Assembly (NCBI RefSeq): GCF_033963835.1
Contig: NZ_JAXBME010000008.1
Span: 1 to 64,000 of the forward strand
Direction of reading: 5' to 3'
Length of the DNA stretch: 64,000 bases
DNA from: Cytobacillus sp. IB215665
GTDB lineage: Bacteria; Bacillota; Bacilli; Bacillales; SM2101
Positions 1-8,704 of the stretch are shown one piece after another (the stretch's first letter is position 1; each line of letters opens with the position of its first letter). The translations under genes and the position numbers were made by a program. The notes under the pieces were generated by a model. That model did no database searches. It worked only from the letters and a program-made list of their open reading frames with translations, and had not been told where the DNA came from.

Positions 1-44
1 GCCGCCAGCGTTCGTCCTGAGCCAGGATCAAACTCTCCAATAAA
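1..44 (-). rRNA. 16S rRNA, 5' end only (partial)
   Basis: The reverse complement reads GGAGAGTTTGATCCTGGCTC and continues as GGACGAACGCTGGCGGC, the universal start of bacterial 16S rRNA. The gene runs off the left edge, so only about the first 44 bases are present. The 5' boundary near 44 is placed by analogy with Bacillus 16S, which begins TTTAT-GGAGAG. Confidence 0.97.
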
Positions 45-146
45 GTTTGATTGCTCATTTGTTCAAAAAAATTAACGTTGACGCTTTTGTTTTGTTTAGT
101 TTTCAAAGAACATTATTCTGTGTTATCGCTCAGAGGCGACTTAATT

Positions 147-176
147 AATATAACATCTTCAACACTCAAGTGTCAA
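147..176 (-). promoter_or_regulatory. rRNA operon promoter P2 (sigma-A)
   Basis: On the minus strand a perfect -35 TTGACA (171-176) is followed after 18 bases by a -10 TATATT (147-152), about 100 bases upstream of the 16S 5' end. Tandem promoters ahead of 16S are normal in Bacillus. This is the promoter nearer to the gene. Confidence 0.75.
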
Positions 177-228
177 TATGTTTTTTTGTTTTTTCTTAAG
201 TAGCTGTTTATTAGCAGCGACAAGAAAT

Positions 229-257
229 AATATATCACGATAATTATCTTAATGCAA
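229..257 (-). promoter_or_regulatory. rRNA operon promoter P1 (sigma-A)
   Basis: On the minus strand TTGCAT (252-257), a 17-base spacer and TATATT (229-234) form the upstream member of a tandem pair. The flanking DNA further upstream (258-330) is A/T-rich, as expected for an UP-element region. No other gene reads leftward between here and tgl. Confidence 0.65.
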
Positions 258-395
258 CATCTTTTTCAAGATAATGAATAATGTTTTAAAAAGGTGCAAC
301 TCAATTTGTAACATTAAATCTTGTAGTAACTATCTTTTTATATCATATATATGAAATGTAAGTACTGAAGGCTATTTTGATAAGGGGGAGATAAA

Positions 396-1211
396 GTGAT
401 TATTATAGACGATACGCTATTTGACCCAATCGATTTAGATATAAATTATTTCTCTGGTCCACAACAAGAGATCATTAATAAAATGGCTTACTATCCAGAA
501 AGATATGTATATGATGATATAAAACAATTTCAATTTGAAATACACGTAAGAAGTGAAACTGTTAAAGCAGCAAAAGATTTGTTTGAAAGTGGTGTAAAGT
601 TTGCCACTTTTGCAAATTCAAAATGTAATGAAGAGTATTGGAATCTCACAGATATGGGTGCCTTTGAATTAAAAGAAGGAATTAAACCATCGACTGGGAT
701 TCAAGATATTTTTAACAACGGGGAAAAATATGCTTTTGAATGTGCAACAGCTATGGTCATAACCTTTTATAAAGCACTATTAGAATCTATCGATGAGCAA
801 GATTTCAATAGATTGTTTGCGAACCTTACCCTTTACGATTGGCATTATGATAAAGATTTAGGGTTAATAACGAAAGCAGGGAATGACTTTCTACCTGGTG
901 ATTGTATATATTTTAACAACCCAGATTATAATCCTGCTACACCTGAGTGGCAGGGTGAAAACGCGATTGTCCTCGAAGACGATTTATATTTCGGGCATGG
1001 GATTGGAATAAAGACTGCTGAAGAAATGATAGAAGCACTAAATAAAAGAAGGAGAATAGGATCGCTCGAATCTGCTTACCTGTTATCTCAAACATCAAGA
1101 CCTAATTACAAAGCTTTGTCAGTGTATAGGAAAGAAATAAGACTTTCTCATTCCATCAACTCATTTAAAATGATTATTGCTAACATAGGTAATAAAAACT
1201 ATATATTGTAA
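396..1211 (+). CDS. tgl: Protein-glutamine gamma-glutamyltransferase (spore transglutaminase)
   Basis: Forms isopeptide cross-links between glutamine and lysine side chains. In B. subtilis Tgl cross-links spore-coat proteins such as GerQ in the mother cell under sigma-K. The catalytic cysteine is visible in AFECATA at residue 116, the same number as in B. subtilis, and the partner glutamate is in WQGEN near residue 188. YDWHY and the C-terminal SAYLLSQ motif are also conserved. At 271 residues it is about 25 longer than the B. subtilis enzyme, because of a C-terminal tail ending NKNYIL. The start is GTG at 396, five bases after a strong AAGGGGGAG. An A/T-rich CATATATAT just upstream could be a sigma-K -10, but this is weak. 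A short repeat follows directly at the stop codon. Confidence 0.93.
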   Translation: MIIIDDTLFDPIDLDINYFSGPQQEIINKMAYYPERYVYDDIKQFQFEIHVRSETVKAAKDLFESGVKFATFANSKCNEEYWNLTDMGAFELKEGIKPSTGIQDIFNNGEKYAFECATAMVITFYKALLESIDEQDFNRLFANLTLYDWHYDKDLGLITKAGNDFLPGDCIYFNNPDYNPATPEWQGENAIVLEDDLYFGHGIGIKTAEEMIEALNKRRRIGSLESAYLLSQTSRPNYKALSVYRKEIRLSHSINSFKMIIANIGNKNYIL

Positions 1212-1212
1212 T

Positions 1213-1299
1213 GACTCTTTACAGTTACTTTGTTGCTATCGTTTTAATACATGTTTATTTCCTCGGAACAAAATCAACAAGCAATGCGAAAACGGCCTT
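1213..1299. repeat. Dispersed inverted-end repeat, short form (R1)
   Basis: The left end GACTCTTTACAGTTACTTTG followed by TTGCTATCG and the right end CAACAAGCAATGCGAAAACG match both termini of the repeat family found throughout this window. The central part with the GATGCCACGAA core is missing, so this is an 87-bp deletion form. It starts two bases after the tgl stop. An open reading frame on the plus strand from 1211 into the EamA gene is antisense and not counted as a gene. Confidence 0.65.
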
Positions 1300-1338
1300 C
1301 TCAATTGTTCTACAGCTTTTGCTTTATATCAAAAAGTG

Positions 1339-2235
1339 CTATTTGATTGACTTTTCAAACCTTTTTGCATTGCTTTCTACTATAAAAAACGCAATAGCAA
1401 CAATGATAATGGCACCACCTAATATTTGTGTCCAAATCACTTGTTCACCTAGAATGAAGTATGCCAAAATTGAAGCTCCTACTGGTTCGAATAAAATTCC
1501 TATTGAAACGGTTGCCGTACTTAACCACTTTAACGTCCAATTAAAAAGGCTATGCCCTAGCAAGGTTGGAACAATTGCCAAAAATAAAAAGTAATACCAA
1601 TCAGTCGTTGGGTATTGTAATAATGGATAACCTAGTAACAGTACATAAATAAATAATGTAATCGTACTCACTCCGTAAACAACAAAAGTATACGTAATGA
1701 CTGCCAAGCGTTTTCTAGTATACTGACCTAATAACAAATAAGCTGTAACCATAACACACGCAAATATAGCTAATATATCCCCAAGCAATGCACTATCACT
1801 TAGCCTAAAATCCCCTATACTAATAATAAAGCTACCGATAATAGCTAACAAACCAGTCATAAATGCTTTGAATGTTATCCTTTCTTGAAAAAAAACCATT
1901 GTTCCTACAAATGCAAATAACGGCTGAAGAGATACAAACACAACAGAACTCGCTACAGAAGTATACTGCAGAGATTCAAACCAAAGGATAAAATGAAAAG
2001 CTAGAAAAATGCCTGCCCCAACTGAATATATCCATTCTCGCTTAGACATGAGAGCCATTTCTTTCACATTTTTCATCAAGAAAATTGGAGAAATAAATAG
2101 AACTGCAAATAGCATCCTATAAAATGCGATAACAGGTGCCGGTGCTGTAATGACTTTTACGATTACCGCAGAAGTAGAAACAGAAATAACCCCTATAATA
2201 AGTGCAGCATAAGGATTTAAGATTATTTTTTTCAT
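1339..2235 (-). CDS. EamA/DMT-family membrane transporter
   Basis: A 298-residue, very hydrophobic protein with about ten membrane segments arranged as two repeats of five. This is the pattern of the drug/metabolite transporter (EamA) family of inner-membrane exporters. Landmarks include APAPVIAFYRMLFA in the first repeat and LGHSLFNWTLKWLS in the second, the latter typical of EamA proteins. The substrate cannot be read from sequence; relatives export amino acids or metabolites. It stands alone on the minus strand. The start at 2235 has only a weak ribosome-binding site (GGGAAAGGG, rather far upstream), so the exact start is less certain than the gene. Confidence 0.85.
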   Translation of the reverse strand: MKKIILNPYAALIIGVISVSTSAVIVKVITAPAPVIAFYRMLFAVLFISPIFLMKNVKEMALMSKREWIYSVGAGIFLAFHFILWFESLQYTSVASSVVFVSLQPLFAFVGTMVFFQERITFKAFMTGLLAIIGSFIISIGDFRLSDSALLGDILAIFACVMVTAYLLLGQYTRKRLAVITYTFVVYGVSTITLFIYVLLLGYPLLQYPTTDWYYFLFLAIVPTLLGHSLFNWTLKWLSTATVSIGILFEPVGASILAYFILGEQVIWTQILGGAIIIVAIAFFIVESNAKRFEKSIK

Positions 2236-2325
2236 TGTTTCATAATAACCCTTTCCCTTGTAACGATAACTTATTGAACAATAAACATAAATAAGACTCC
2301 TTCAATATCTAAAGAGCAAAGCTAA

Positions 2326-2355
2326 AGGGTCTATACCAAAATTGGTTCAGACCCT
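2326..2355 (-). terminator. Hairpin downstream of the beta-propeller gene
   Basis: AGGGTCT pairs with AGACCCT around an inner ACCAA/TTGGT stem. It lies 200 bases after the stop of the leftward gene at 2558 and is followed on that strand by a modest T-rich run. It is a likely intrinsic terminator, though the T tract is weak. Confidence 0.5.
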
Positions 2356-2376
2356 CAGCGGATCTATTTTTACTTA

Positions 2377-2531
2377 CCGTTCTTTTCGTCTATTGTTACA
2401 AATAAGTACCATAAAAGTGGTTTTATATGTTACTCATTGTTGTACAGGGTAGAAAAGATGCCACGTAAGCTAGTTGACTAACTGTATATTTCTTAATACG
2501 AAAAGCAATAATCAATACGAAAACAGCCTTA
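2377..2531. repeat. Dispersed inverted-end repeat (R2)
   Basis: Full-length copy: left end CGTTCTTTTCGTCTATTG, core AGAAAAGATGCCACGTAAGC at about 2452-2471, right end AATACGAAAACAGCC. It fills most of the gap between the EamA gene and the beta-propeller gene. Confidence 0.75.
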
Positions 2532-2557
2532 ATAATAAAATACTAACTGATCACACA

Positions 2558-4711
2558 CTACTTCACTAGAACCTTATTAATCTCTTCATACGTACCTAAA
2601 TTGTGTGCTGTAATCGTTGAAGGTGATAGAGCATATAGTACATCATCAATATAGATAAGTCGGTATATTTCGTTCTCCCAATCTGGGTACAAAATGTTTT
2701 CTTGTTGATGTGTTACCGTTGAACTTAACTGAAAACCATTCTCCAAATCTATATGATATATATATCCTCCTTGAAATGAAAAGATTTGTTCAAATTCACT
2801 ATCTTCTTTGTTATCATAAATTGCAATTGGAAATGCGAATAAGTTCATATCCTTATTAAATAGTAATGCTTTATGGTCATAATTCAATGGCGAGTAAGTT
2901 CCCCTACCTCCAATAATTTCTGTGAATTTTTCCTGTGGATTTGTTACATCAGTAATATCAAAAAGTGAAATCTTCACTCCATCTGTTATAACTCTAGGCT
3001 CTATGTTCGGGTCTTTATTTGCAACGAGTGTAGTATTCTGCCCGAAGCCGATAATATGATTTTCGTCATAAGGATGTAAATAGTTACTGAATCCAGGGAT
3101 TTTTAATTCCCCCAATACTGCTGGTTTATTAGGATTACTCAAATCGAGAACAAATAATGGGTCTACTTGTTTAAATGTGACAACATAAGCTCTGTCATTC
3201 ATAAACCTAACTGAATAAATTCGCTCACCCATTGCTAAATCCTCTAAAGAACCTACTGTGGACATTTTGTCGTCTAAAACATATAAGTTATTTGAGGACG
3301 GGCGTTCATCATTCCACACCTCGCCTGAAGTTGTAGCGATGCGAAAGTACCCTTCAGCTTCATCCATAGAAAATTGATTTAATACTGTTCCATTAACTTC
3401 ACCATAGCTATAAAATTTTACATCTGGACCATCAATTGAGAATTTATATATTTCAGTACTTTGCGTAGATGGTTCTTCCATGAGCTTTTCGAAAGTAGAT
3501 ATCATCGGAAACTTAGTAACTGCTACATAAAGGTTTTCCGTAGACATATAGATATTGTGTCCACTACCTAACCAAGTTGTTACCTTCATCTCTTCATCAG
3601 GGGTATTTATATCAAAAGTTCCTATCATCATATAATTGGCTTCTTTTGAATCTGGAATATAACTTATTTCATCATAATTCACTATTTGTAAATCATCACT
3701 CACAGCTGAATCATAATAACTTGGTCGTAAATCAATTTGCTCCTCATCTTTTAGTATCCAATAATGAGGATATTGATTAGCCACAAGATAGATAATTGAA
3801 TCCATTTTCCTCGCTGTAACATAACTTCCTTCTAAAGAAACTGCTTTCACTTCTATTGGATTATCACGTTTAGTTATATCATATACATATGCGTTTGTGA
3901 CCTGTTCTATAGGAGCAATTAAACTCCTTGTTGCTTCCTCATAATATTGTGTACCGTAAGTTGAGCCAATCACAATTAGTTTATCACCTTCAATAAATAG
4001 TTGTGAAGGAGAAAACTCCTTGTTAGAAATAGTCGCCACTACCTTCATAGCATCTGCTGGAACGGCCTTTGTAATGACCACATCCTGGTTAGATATATGG
4101 TAAATATATTCTCCATCAGTTTTTACTCTATCCGCCTCATCTACACCTTGCACTTGATTATTCGTTTCTGAAAATGAATTGTCTTCTGATAATGTAGATA
4201 CTTCAGCATCTGCCTTTTCTTCCATAACTGTCATATCTCTGTTCGTTTCATAGAAATCAATAATACTTTGGAAATATTCATGCAGCTCTTCTTTCGATCC
4301 AATTGTAGGGATTTCAGGTATGACTGTGAAAGAAAAGTTCGTATTAGAAGGTAATCGTTTCCCCGAATCTAGAGCGACCTCCGAAGTAATAACAAGTGTG
4401 TAGTCTTCCTTCACTTCATAGCCGTCTGCTGGAGCAGTAATCGTTAATAGCTTTTTATCTTCACTTAACAGTAGACTAACGTCAGCCTTTTCATTCTGGC
4501 TATTTTTTATATAGACAGATTGTGATGATATGGTTGATTCATCTACTGGTGATGAAAATGAAATTTCCCACATTTTATTTGGTAAGACGACTGATTGTTC
4601 ATTAAGATCTATTAAGTCACTCGCAATGGCTGGACGAAATTGATAAAAGAACAAGCCAAACAGAAAGCTTAACGCTACTATACAAAAGCTAATTACAGAG
4701 AACTTCTTCAT
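2558..4711 (-). CDS. Secreted beta-propeller-domain protein with N-terminal Ig-like domain
   Basis: A 717-residue exported protein of the family called secreted protein with C-terminal beta-propeller domain. Residues 1-30 form a signal peptide or anchor. About residues 40-125 look like an SbsA-type Ig domain (FSSPVDESTISSQSVYI then TFTV-like strands), as seen in S-layer and surface proteins. The linker holds the family signature NQVQGVDEADRVKTDGEYIY, followed by a long propeller region to the end. The reading frame is open to 4747, but the ATG at 4711 follows AAAGGTGG and gives a clean MKKFSVISF signal, so that start is chosen. Function in the family is unknown; envelope or extracellular scaffolding is inferred. 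It follows the GNAT/aminotransferase gene with a gap of about 80 bases and may share its transcript. Confidence 0.8.
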   Translation of the reverse strand: MKKFSVISFCIVALSFLFGLFFYQFRPAIASDLIDLNEQSVVLPNKMWEISFSSPVDESTISSQSVYIKNSQNEKADVSLLLSEDKKLLTITAPADGYEVKEDYTLVITSEVALDSGKRLPSNTNFSFTVIPEIPTIGSKEELHEYFQSIIDFYETNRDMTVMEEKADAEVSTLSEDNSFSETNNQVQGVDEADRVKTDGEYIYHISNQDVVITKAVPADAMKVVATISNKEFSPSQLFIEGDKLIVIGSTYGTQYYEEATRSLIAPIEQVTNAYVYDITKRDNPIEVKAVSLEGSYVTARKMDSIIYLVANQYPHYWILKDEEQIDLRPSYYDSAVSDDLQIVNYDEISYIPDSKEANYMMIGTFDINTPDEEMKVTTWLGSGHNIYMSTENLYVAVTKFPMISTFEKLMEEPSTQSTEIYKFSIDGPDVKFYSYGEVNGTVLNQFSMDEAEGYFRIATTSGEVWNDERPSSNNLYVLDDKMSTVGSLEDLAMGERIYSVRFMNDRAYVVTFKQVDPLFVLDLSNPNKPAVLGELKIPGFSNYLHPYDENHIIGFGQNTTLVANKDPNIEPRVITDGVKISLFDITDVTNPQEKFTEIIGGRGTYSPLNYDHKALLFNKDMNLFAFPIAIYDNKEDSEFEQIFSFQGGYIYHIDLENGFQLSSTVTHQQENILYPDWENEIYRLIYIDDVLYALSPSTITAHNLGTYEEINKVLVK

Positions 4712-4789
4712 TTCTGTTCCACCTTTCTGAAAATTGTCTAAGGGCACCCCTATACTCTCATAACAATAGACGACAGTTGGTGGGAAATG

Positions 4790-6379
4790 TTACACACAAT
4801 GGTTAATATGACCTATCCCGTTTTTTAAATGTTTTATCATATTCTCTATGTCTTGGTCATCATATCTATTCATACAGGCAATTTGTAGCCAATTATTCGC
4901 TGTTAAATAGCTACTTTCATAATGAAGATAGTATCCCTGTATATATAATTCATCTCCTATATCGGTAGAAAGCAAGTGCGAGGGAACAACGATTGTCATA
5001 ATACCTGGTGATGAAAACTCTTCATCTACCAAAATCTTCAAGCCTATGCGCTCCACTTCTGATCGTATGAACGAATATTGTTTACGTATATGAGTGAACT
5101 TTTCTAATGTTTCATAGCTATCTAATGCAGTATGAAGAGCACTTAATAAATTTGATGAGGAAGAGAAAGCCACTCCTTCATTTTCGATATAGATACCTAA
5201 ATCTAAGTATTTTGGAATAAGTGGAGATGATTTTATTGAGTTGTTGTGATAAACAAATGATATGCCAGTGTAAGCTCCTAATCCCTTCCCACTTACCCCT
5301 GAGGCTAAAAAAACATCCTTCAAATCTACAGGTATAATCCCGGTCGTACTTATACAATCTAAACACAATTTAATATTATGTGCTGTGCTTAGTTCTTTAA
5401 GTGCGTCAATATCATTTATCATACCGGTAGATGTTTCACAATGAACTGCCCATATCCATGAATATTCTGATTGGTGTATTTTTCTTTTAATTTCTTCTGA
5501 GCAAAAAGGTTCTCCCCACTTTTTTTCTATCATATCAAATTGCAGCCCACATCTATTGGCATGGTCTACTAACCTGTTTCCGAACTCACCATTTACAAGA
5601 ATTAGCCCTTTTCCTCTGTTTAGTTTTAATTGCATAGCTATCATGTCATTTGCTAGTGTCCCCGTTCCCATTAGCAACTGCACATCCATAGCATTCGTTA
5701 GATTACATAGTTTCCCTTTTACTTTACTCAATAATTTATGAAATTCAGTAGATCGATGAGAAATCGGCTTTTCATTTAACGCTTCTGTAACTTCATCTCT
5801 AATAGATACAGGCCCAGGTAGAAACGATTTCATTGTCGGCATCAAACGTCCAGCCACTGATTCTTCAAATGTATCTCTAGTTAAATACATCGGTTGGAAA
5901 TAAGCATCTTCTTTCCCTACGAGCTGTGAAAATGGCTGAAAGCCCAATTGAGCATATAATTTAGCTCTGCGAGTTGTTCCCGATATTACAGCTAGATCAT
6001 ACCCTTTTTTCAAACAATACCTAGCTAATAATTGAGCAAGCCCTACAAACACCCTCCCATTACGATACTCTTTTTTTACAGCTAATAGCCTTATTTCACA
6101 TGGAAATGAAGCATTAACAGGTAACTGTCCTTCTACTTTGCCTATTTTTTTATCTAATGAAAATGGCCTATTATGTCGCAAGGCAACCATCCCAATCACT
6201 TCATCTCGGTGCTTACATATTAGATATGTATTTTCATCATGAAATTGGTCTACTAATTCCTTTGATGTATTCGAACCATGTTGTGGAATTTCCTCTACAA
6301 AAGTTTCGTAGTTTAACGAATGAATTTGATTCAATTCATCAGCGTTTTTTGCAACTTTATAAATGTATCCCATATCCAT
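4790..6379 (-). CDS. GNAT acyltransferase / class-V aminotransferase fusion protein
   Basis: One 529-residue chain with two enzyme halves. Residues 1-175 resemble a GNAT or acyl-homoserine-lactone-synthase-like acyltransferase: CEIRLLAVKKEYRNG, then FVGLAQLLARYCLKKGYD and AKLYAQLGFQPF. Residues 185-520 resemble a PLP-dependent class-V aminotransferase of the alanine-glyoxylate or 2-aminoethylphosphonate type: FLPGPVSIRDEV, MGTGTLANDMIA, CLDCISTTG, and the likely PLP lysine in ASGVSGKGLGAY. Both halves look intact, so an amino compound may be made and then acylated. Two starts are possible (6379 or ATG 6373); GGAG suits the second better. It lies 90 bases after a PlsY paralogue on the same strand. 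The substrate is unknown. Confidence 0.78.
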   Translation of the reverse strand: MDMGYIYKVAKNADELNQIHSLNYETFVEEIPQHGSNTSKELVDQFHDENTYLICKHRDEVIGMVALRHNRPFSLDKKIGKVEGQLPVNASFPCEIRLLAVKKEYRNGRVFVGLAQLLARYCLKKGYDLAVISGTTRRAKLYAQLGFQPFSQLVGKEDAYFQPMYLTRDTFEESVAGRLMPTMKSFLPGPVSIRDEVTEALNEKPISHRSTEFHKLLSKVKGKLCNLTNAMDVQLLMGTGTLANDMIAMQLKLNRGKGLILVNGEFGNRLVDHANRCGLQFDMIEKKWGEPFCSEEIKRKIHQSEYSWIWAVHCETSTGMINDIDALKELSTAHNIKLCLDCISTTGIIPVDLKDVFLASGVSGKGLGAYTGISFVYHNNSIKSSPLIPKYLDLGIYIENEGVAFSSSSNLLSALHTALDSYETLEKFTHIRKQYSFIRSEVERIGLKILVDEEFSSPGIMTIVVPSHLLSTDIGDELYIQGYYLHYESSYLTANNWLQIACMNRYDDQDIENMIKHLKNGIGHINHCV

Positions 6380-6469
6380 CAGCTCCGTTTATAAATTATG
6401 AGGTTATTAATATCGGGAAAACATAATTAACTTTTCTTTATTTTAAATTAACATGTTAAGATAAAATAA

Positions 6470-7033
6470 CTATGTTTTCCATCTCAAGAAAACATTATCT
6501 CTGTGAGCAAAAATTATAATTAAAACGATAAATATTGCAATAACAACACTCGGTATTGAATAATTTATAAATAACAATATTAGTGGCAACAAAGAAATTG
6601 CGGCTAAACCAGCAAGTGTAAAACTACGCATAACTAAATAACAAACGAAAAAGAATATTAACAACAATAAACAAATTAGCTCATCAAACACAATCAATCC
6701 ACCTAATAATGTTGATATTCCTTTTCCACCCTTGAAACGAAGTGTTATAGGCCAAATATGACCTATTACTACAAGTAGTAGGCAAAGCAATTGAAATTCT
6801 AGTGAAAATGACAGCAGTTTTGCAATTCCAACAACAACTGCTCCTTTTAATGCATCACCACAGAACGTAAGAATAAAACCTTTTTTTCCAACAATCCGTC
6901 CGGTGTTCCGCGCACCAATATTTCCACTTCCATGATCTCGTATATCAACACCTGCGTAAAACTTGGTTACAAAAAGGCCTGTCATGATCGTACCAAGTAA
7001 ATATGACACAAGACCAAAGATCAAATTATTCAT
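6470..7033 (-). CDS. PlsY-type glycerol-3-phosphate acyltransferase (probably a second copy)
   Basis: Integral-membrane enzyme that moves an acyl group from acyl-phosphate to glycerol 3-phosphate, the first acylation in phospholipid synthesis. The three PlsY motifs are present: GSGNIGARNTGR near residue 37, GHIWP near 91, and RFKGGKGISTLLGG near 99. There are five or more membrane segments and 187 residues, a normal length. The start has an ideal AGGAGG six bases upstream. In Bacillus the essential plsY usually sits beside parE, so this copy, paired with the GNAT/aminotransferase fusion, may be a specialised paralogue acting on a related acceptor. That role is inference from context. Confidence 0.82.
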   Translation of the reverse strand: MNNLIFGLVSYLLGTIMTGLFVTKFYAGVDIRDHGSGNIGARNTGRIVGKKGFILTFCGDALKGAVVVGIAKLLSFSLEFQLLCLLLVVIGHIWPITLRFKGGKGISTLLGGLIVFDELICLLLLIFFFVCYLVMRSFTLAGLAAISLLPLILLFINYSIPSVVIAIFIVLIIIFAHRDNVFLRWKT

Positions 7034-7070
7034 CTATTGCCTCCTAAATAAAATCGTATATTTTATTAAA

Positions 7071-7236
7071 AGGCTCTTTTCGTAAACATTGTTGTTATTG
7101 TTACTAAGTTAGAAACTGTTAAATAGTTTTTTTACTTGTTTCAGCCCTTTGCCAAATGTAAAGATGCTACGAATGTTAGAGATGATTCCATGCTTAAGTA
7201 GTAGTACGTATAACAACAAGCAATGAGAAAAAAACC
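7071..7236. repeat. Dispersed inverted-end repeat (R3)
   Basis: Full-length copy between plsY and the MgtC gene. The left end is AGGCTCTTTTCGTAAACATT then GTTGTTATTG. The core TAAAGATGCTACGAATG lies at about 7161-7177, and the right end is CAACAAGCAATGAGAAAAAA then CC. The rest of the 340-base gap (7237-7373) is A/T-rich with no M-box or other riboswitch that I can recognise. Confidence 0.75.
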
Positions 7237-7373
7237 TATTAAAAAAACTGAATCCCTAAGTGATATCTAAATGGTTCGAAAATTCTTATCATTACAAATT
7301 CTACACTTGTAAAATATTTTAACATACGAATGTATATTTCTCTTCTAAAATACTTACCTAAAGGTGATGCTTT

Positions 7374-8051
7374 ATGATTGAAACTTCTCATTTGTTACAA
7401 CTAGGCTTATCTGCCATATTAGGATTAATTATAGGTTTAGAACGGGAACTAAAAAGGAAACCCGTTGGATTAAAGACAAGTCTCGTTATATCTATTGTAA
7501 GTTGTTTATTAACGATTGTATCGATTGAATCTGCTTATCAGTTTCCAGACAGCAATCGCATCACAATGGATCCATTGCGATTAGCTGCTCAAATCGTTTC
7601 AGGGATTGGCTTTTTAGGTGCTGGTGTTATATTACGGAGAGGGAATGACAGTATTTCTGGATTAACGACAGCTGCAATGATATGGGGAGCTGCTGGCATT
7701 GGTATCGCTGTAGGGGCGGGCTTTTATTGGGCAGCAATTGCAGGCGTTATCTTACTCATCATTAGTGTTGAAATCGTACCCATCTTAATAGGCTTACTAG
7801 GTCCAAAAAAACTACGTGAAAAAGAAATTTTACTTAAACTCATCGTTCAAGACAATACCCAAGTTTCAAACATACTAACTAGCCTTCAACAGGAAGAAAT
7901 TACACTAAAGCATATTCGGATTAAAGATTCTGAAGAAACTAAGTTGATCCAAATGAAAATAACCGTCGATCAAAAACGTTATACAACAGATGTGTACTAT
8001 ACAGTTCAAAAAATCCCAGGTGTGAGCAGTATTGAAATAGAGAGCCTGTAA
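7374..8051 (+). CDS. MgtC/SapB-family membrane protein
   Basis: 225 residues. The first 145 hold four or five membrane helices with the MgtC signatures GLIIGLERELKRKPVGLKTS and SGIGFLGAGVIL, then GLTTAAMIW. The rest is a soluble ACT-like C-terminal domain. In pathogens MgtC affects growth at low magnesium and inhibits the F-type ATP synthase; in Bacillus the family (YhiD type) is poorly characterised. The start ATG follows AAAGGTGATGC. It stands alone, upstream of tRNA-Ala, and no magnesium-sensing leader was seen. Confidence 0.87.
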   Translation: MIETSHLLQLGLSAILGLIIGLERELKRKPVGLKTSLVISIVSCLLTIVSIESAYQFPDSNRITMDPLRLAAQIVSGIGFLGAGVILRRGNDSISGLTTAAMIWGAAGIGIAVGAGFYWAAIAGVILLIISVEIVPILIGLLGPKKLREKEILLKLIVQDNTQVSNILTSLQQEEITLKHIRIKDSEETKLIQMKITVDQKRYTTDVYYTVQKIPGVSSIEIESL

Positions 8052-8079
8052 AGTCACTTACATTCTAAAAATATGAATA

Positions 8080-8109
8080 TTGATCTATGTTCAATATTCA
8101 TGATATTAT
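8080..8109 (+). promoter_or_regulatory. tRNA-Ala promoter (sigma-A)
   Basis: TTGATC (8080-8085), an 18-base spacer and TATTAT (8104-8109). The -10 ends 11 bases before the mature tRNA 5' end, an ideal position for a single-tRNA promoter. Confidence 0.6.
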
Positions 8110-8120
8110 TTTCCATATAA

Positions 8121-8193
8121 GGGGCATTAGCTCAGCTGGGAGAGCGCTACACTGGCAGTGTAGAGGTCAGCGGTTCGAGCCCGCTATGCTCCA
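8121..8193 (+). tRNA. tRNA-Ala (anticodon GGC)
   Basis: A complete cloverleaf. The acceptor stem GGGGCAT pairs with ATGCTCC, the D-arm is GCTC-AGCTGGGA-GAGC, the anticodon stem CTACA/TGTAG encloses CTGGCAG, and the T-arm is AGCGG-TTCGAGC-CCGCT. The anticodon GGC reads alanine codons GCC and GCU. The discriminator is A at 8193, and the 3' CCA is not encoded. A separate terminator follows at 8216. Confidence 0.97.
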
Positions 8194-8215
8194 TTATACA
8201 ATAAACTTCACTTAC

Positions 8216-8250
8216 AAAAATCCCGTCATATCAACGTTCGGGGTTTTTTT
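8216..8250 (+). terminator. tRNA-Ala terminator
   Basis: AAAAATCCCG pairs with CGGGGTTTTT around a 13-base loop and is followed by further T residues, 23 bases after the tRNA. Confidence 0.75.
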
Positions 8251-8412
8251 ATGTCCATTGACTTACCGCTGGCTTGGGGCAGAAAACAGCTCATATTGTC
8301 CACGCTGCATAGTGCTAGCAAAAATAAGTTCCTTTTGTTGCGTAAATAATACGTAGCAAATGAAGGGACAAATGTTATGACACATTCGGAGAATTAATCG
8401 TAGACTTTCATT

Positions 8413-8580
8413 ATGAATCTGAATTTTAGCGAACAAATGATTAAGAATGCGGTTAAGGACGTAAATGAACATGGGAAAAAGGCCACAAGTGTGGTTTACG
8501 GAAGGAATTTTGGTATAAATTTTGCTACATTAGTTATTAATCCTAACATCGGCAAGCCTTGGAACATAAATAATATGTAG
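8413..8580 (+). CDS. Possible 55-residue hypothetical protein (doubtful)
   Basis: An ATG-started frame encodes MNLNFSEQMIKNAVKDVNEH and on to WNINNM. It lies in the 510-base gap between tRNA-Ala and the first YVTN gene. The composition is protein-like (amphipathic start, GRNFGINFATLVI later), but no good ribosome-binding site precedes it and I recognise no family. It could be a small gene, a remnant, or chance. The rest of the gap holds only a small hairpin (8580-8596) and the terminator at 8617. Confidence 0.2.
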   Translation: MNLNFSEQMIKNAVKDVNEHGKKATSVVYGRNFGINFATLVINPNIGKPWNINNM

Positions 8581-8616
8581 CGAAGGAAAGCTTCGCCTTG
8601 CTGAACTAGCAATTGA

Positions 8617-8643
8617 CCCCGCTCATTTGAACGGGGCTTTTTC
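8617..8643 (+). terminator. Intrinsic terminator upstream of the YVTN pair
   Basis: CCCCG, loop CTCATTTGAA, CGGGG, then CTTTTTC. The loop resembles those of the hairpins after each of the two YVTN genes (CTCAATAAGAA and CTCAATTAAGAA with similar stems), suggesting the three terminators are related copies. The gene it ends is unclear, possibly the small frame at 8413. Confidence 0.7.
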
Positions 8644-8704
8644 AATACTCACAACGAACATCACCGCATACACTGTTATAAACGAATAAAAGGAGGACGG
8701 TGCG

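Noticed and set aside
1211-1594. 127-codon open frame on the plus strand after tgl
   Set aside because: Its first third is the short repeat R1 and the rest is antisense to the EamA transporter gene. There is no ribosome-binding site.
7034-7373. Possible magnesium riboswitch before the MgtC-type gene
   Set aside because: The gap is mostly repeat R3 plus A/T-rich DNA; none of the conserved M-box helices could be found.
8087-8356. 89-codon frame across tRNA-Ala
   Set aside because: It runs through a perfect tRNA gene and its terminator, so it cannot be a protein gene.
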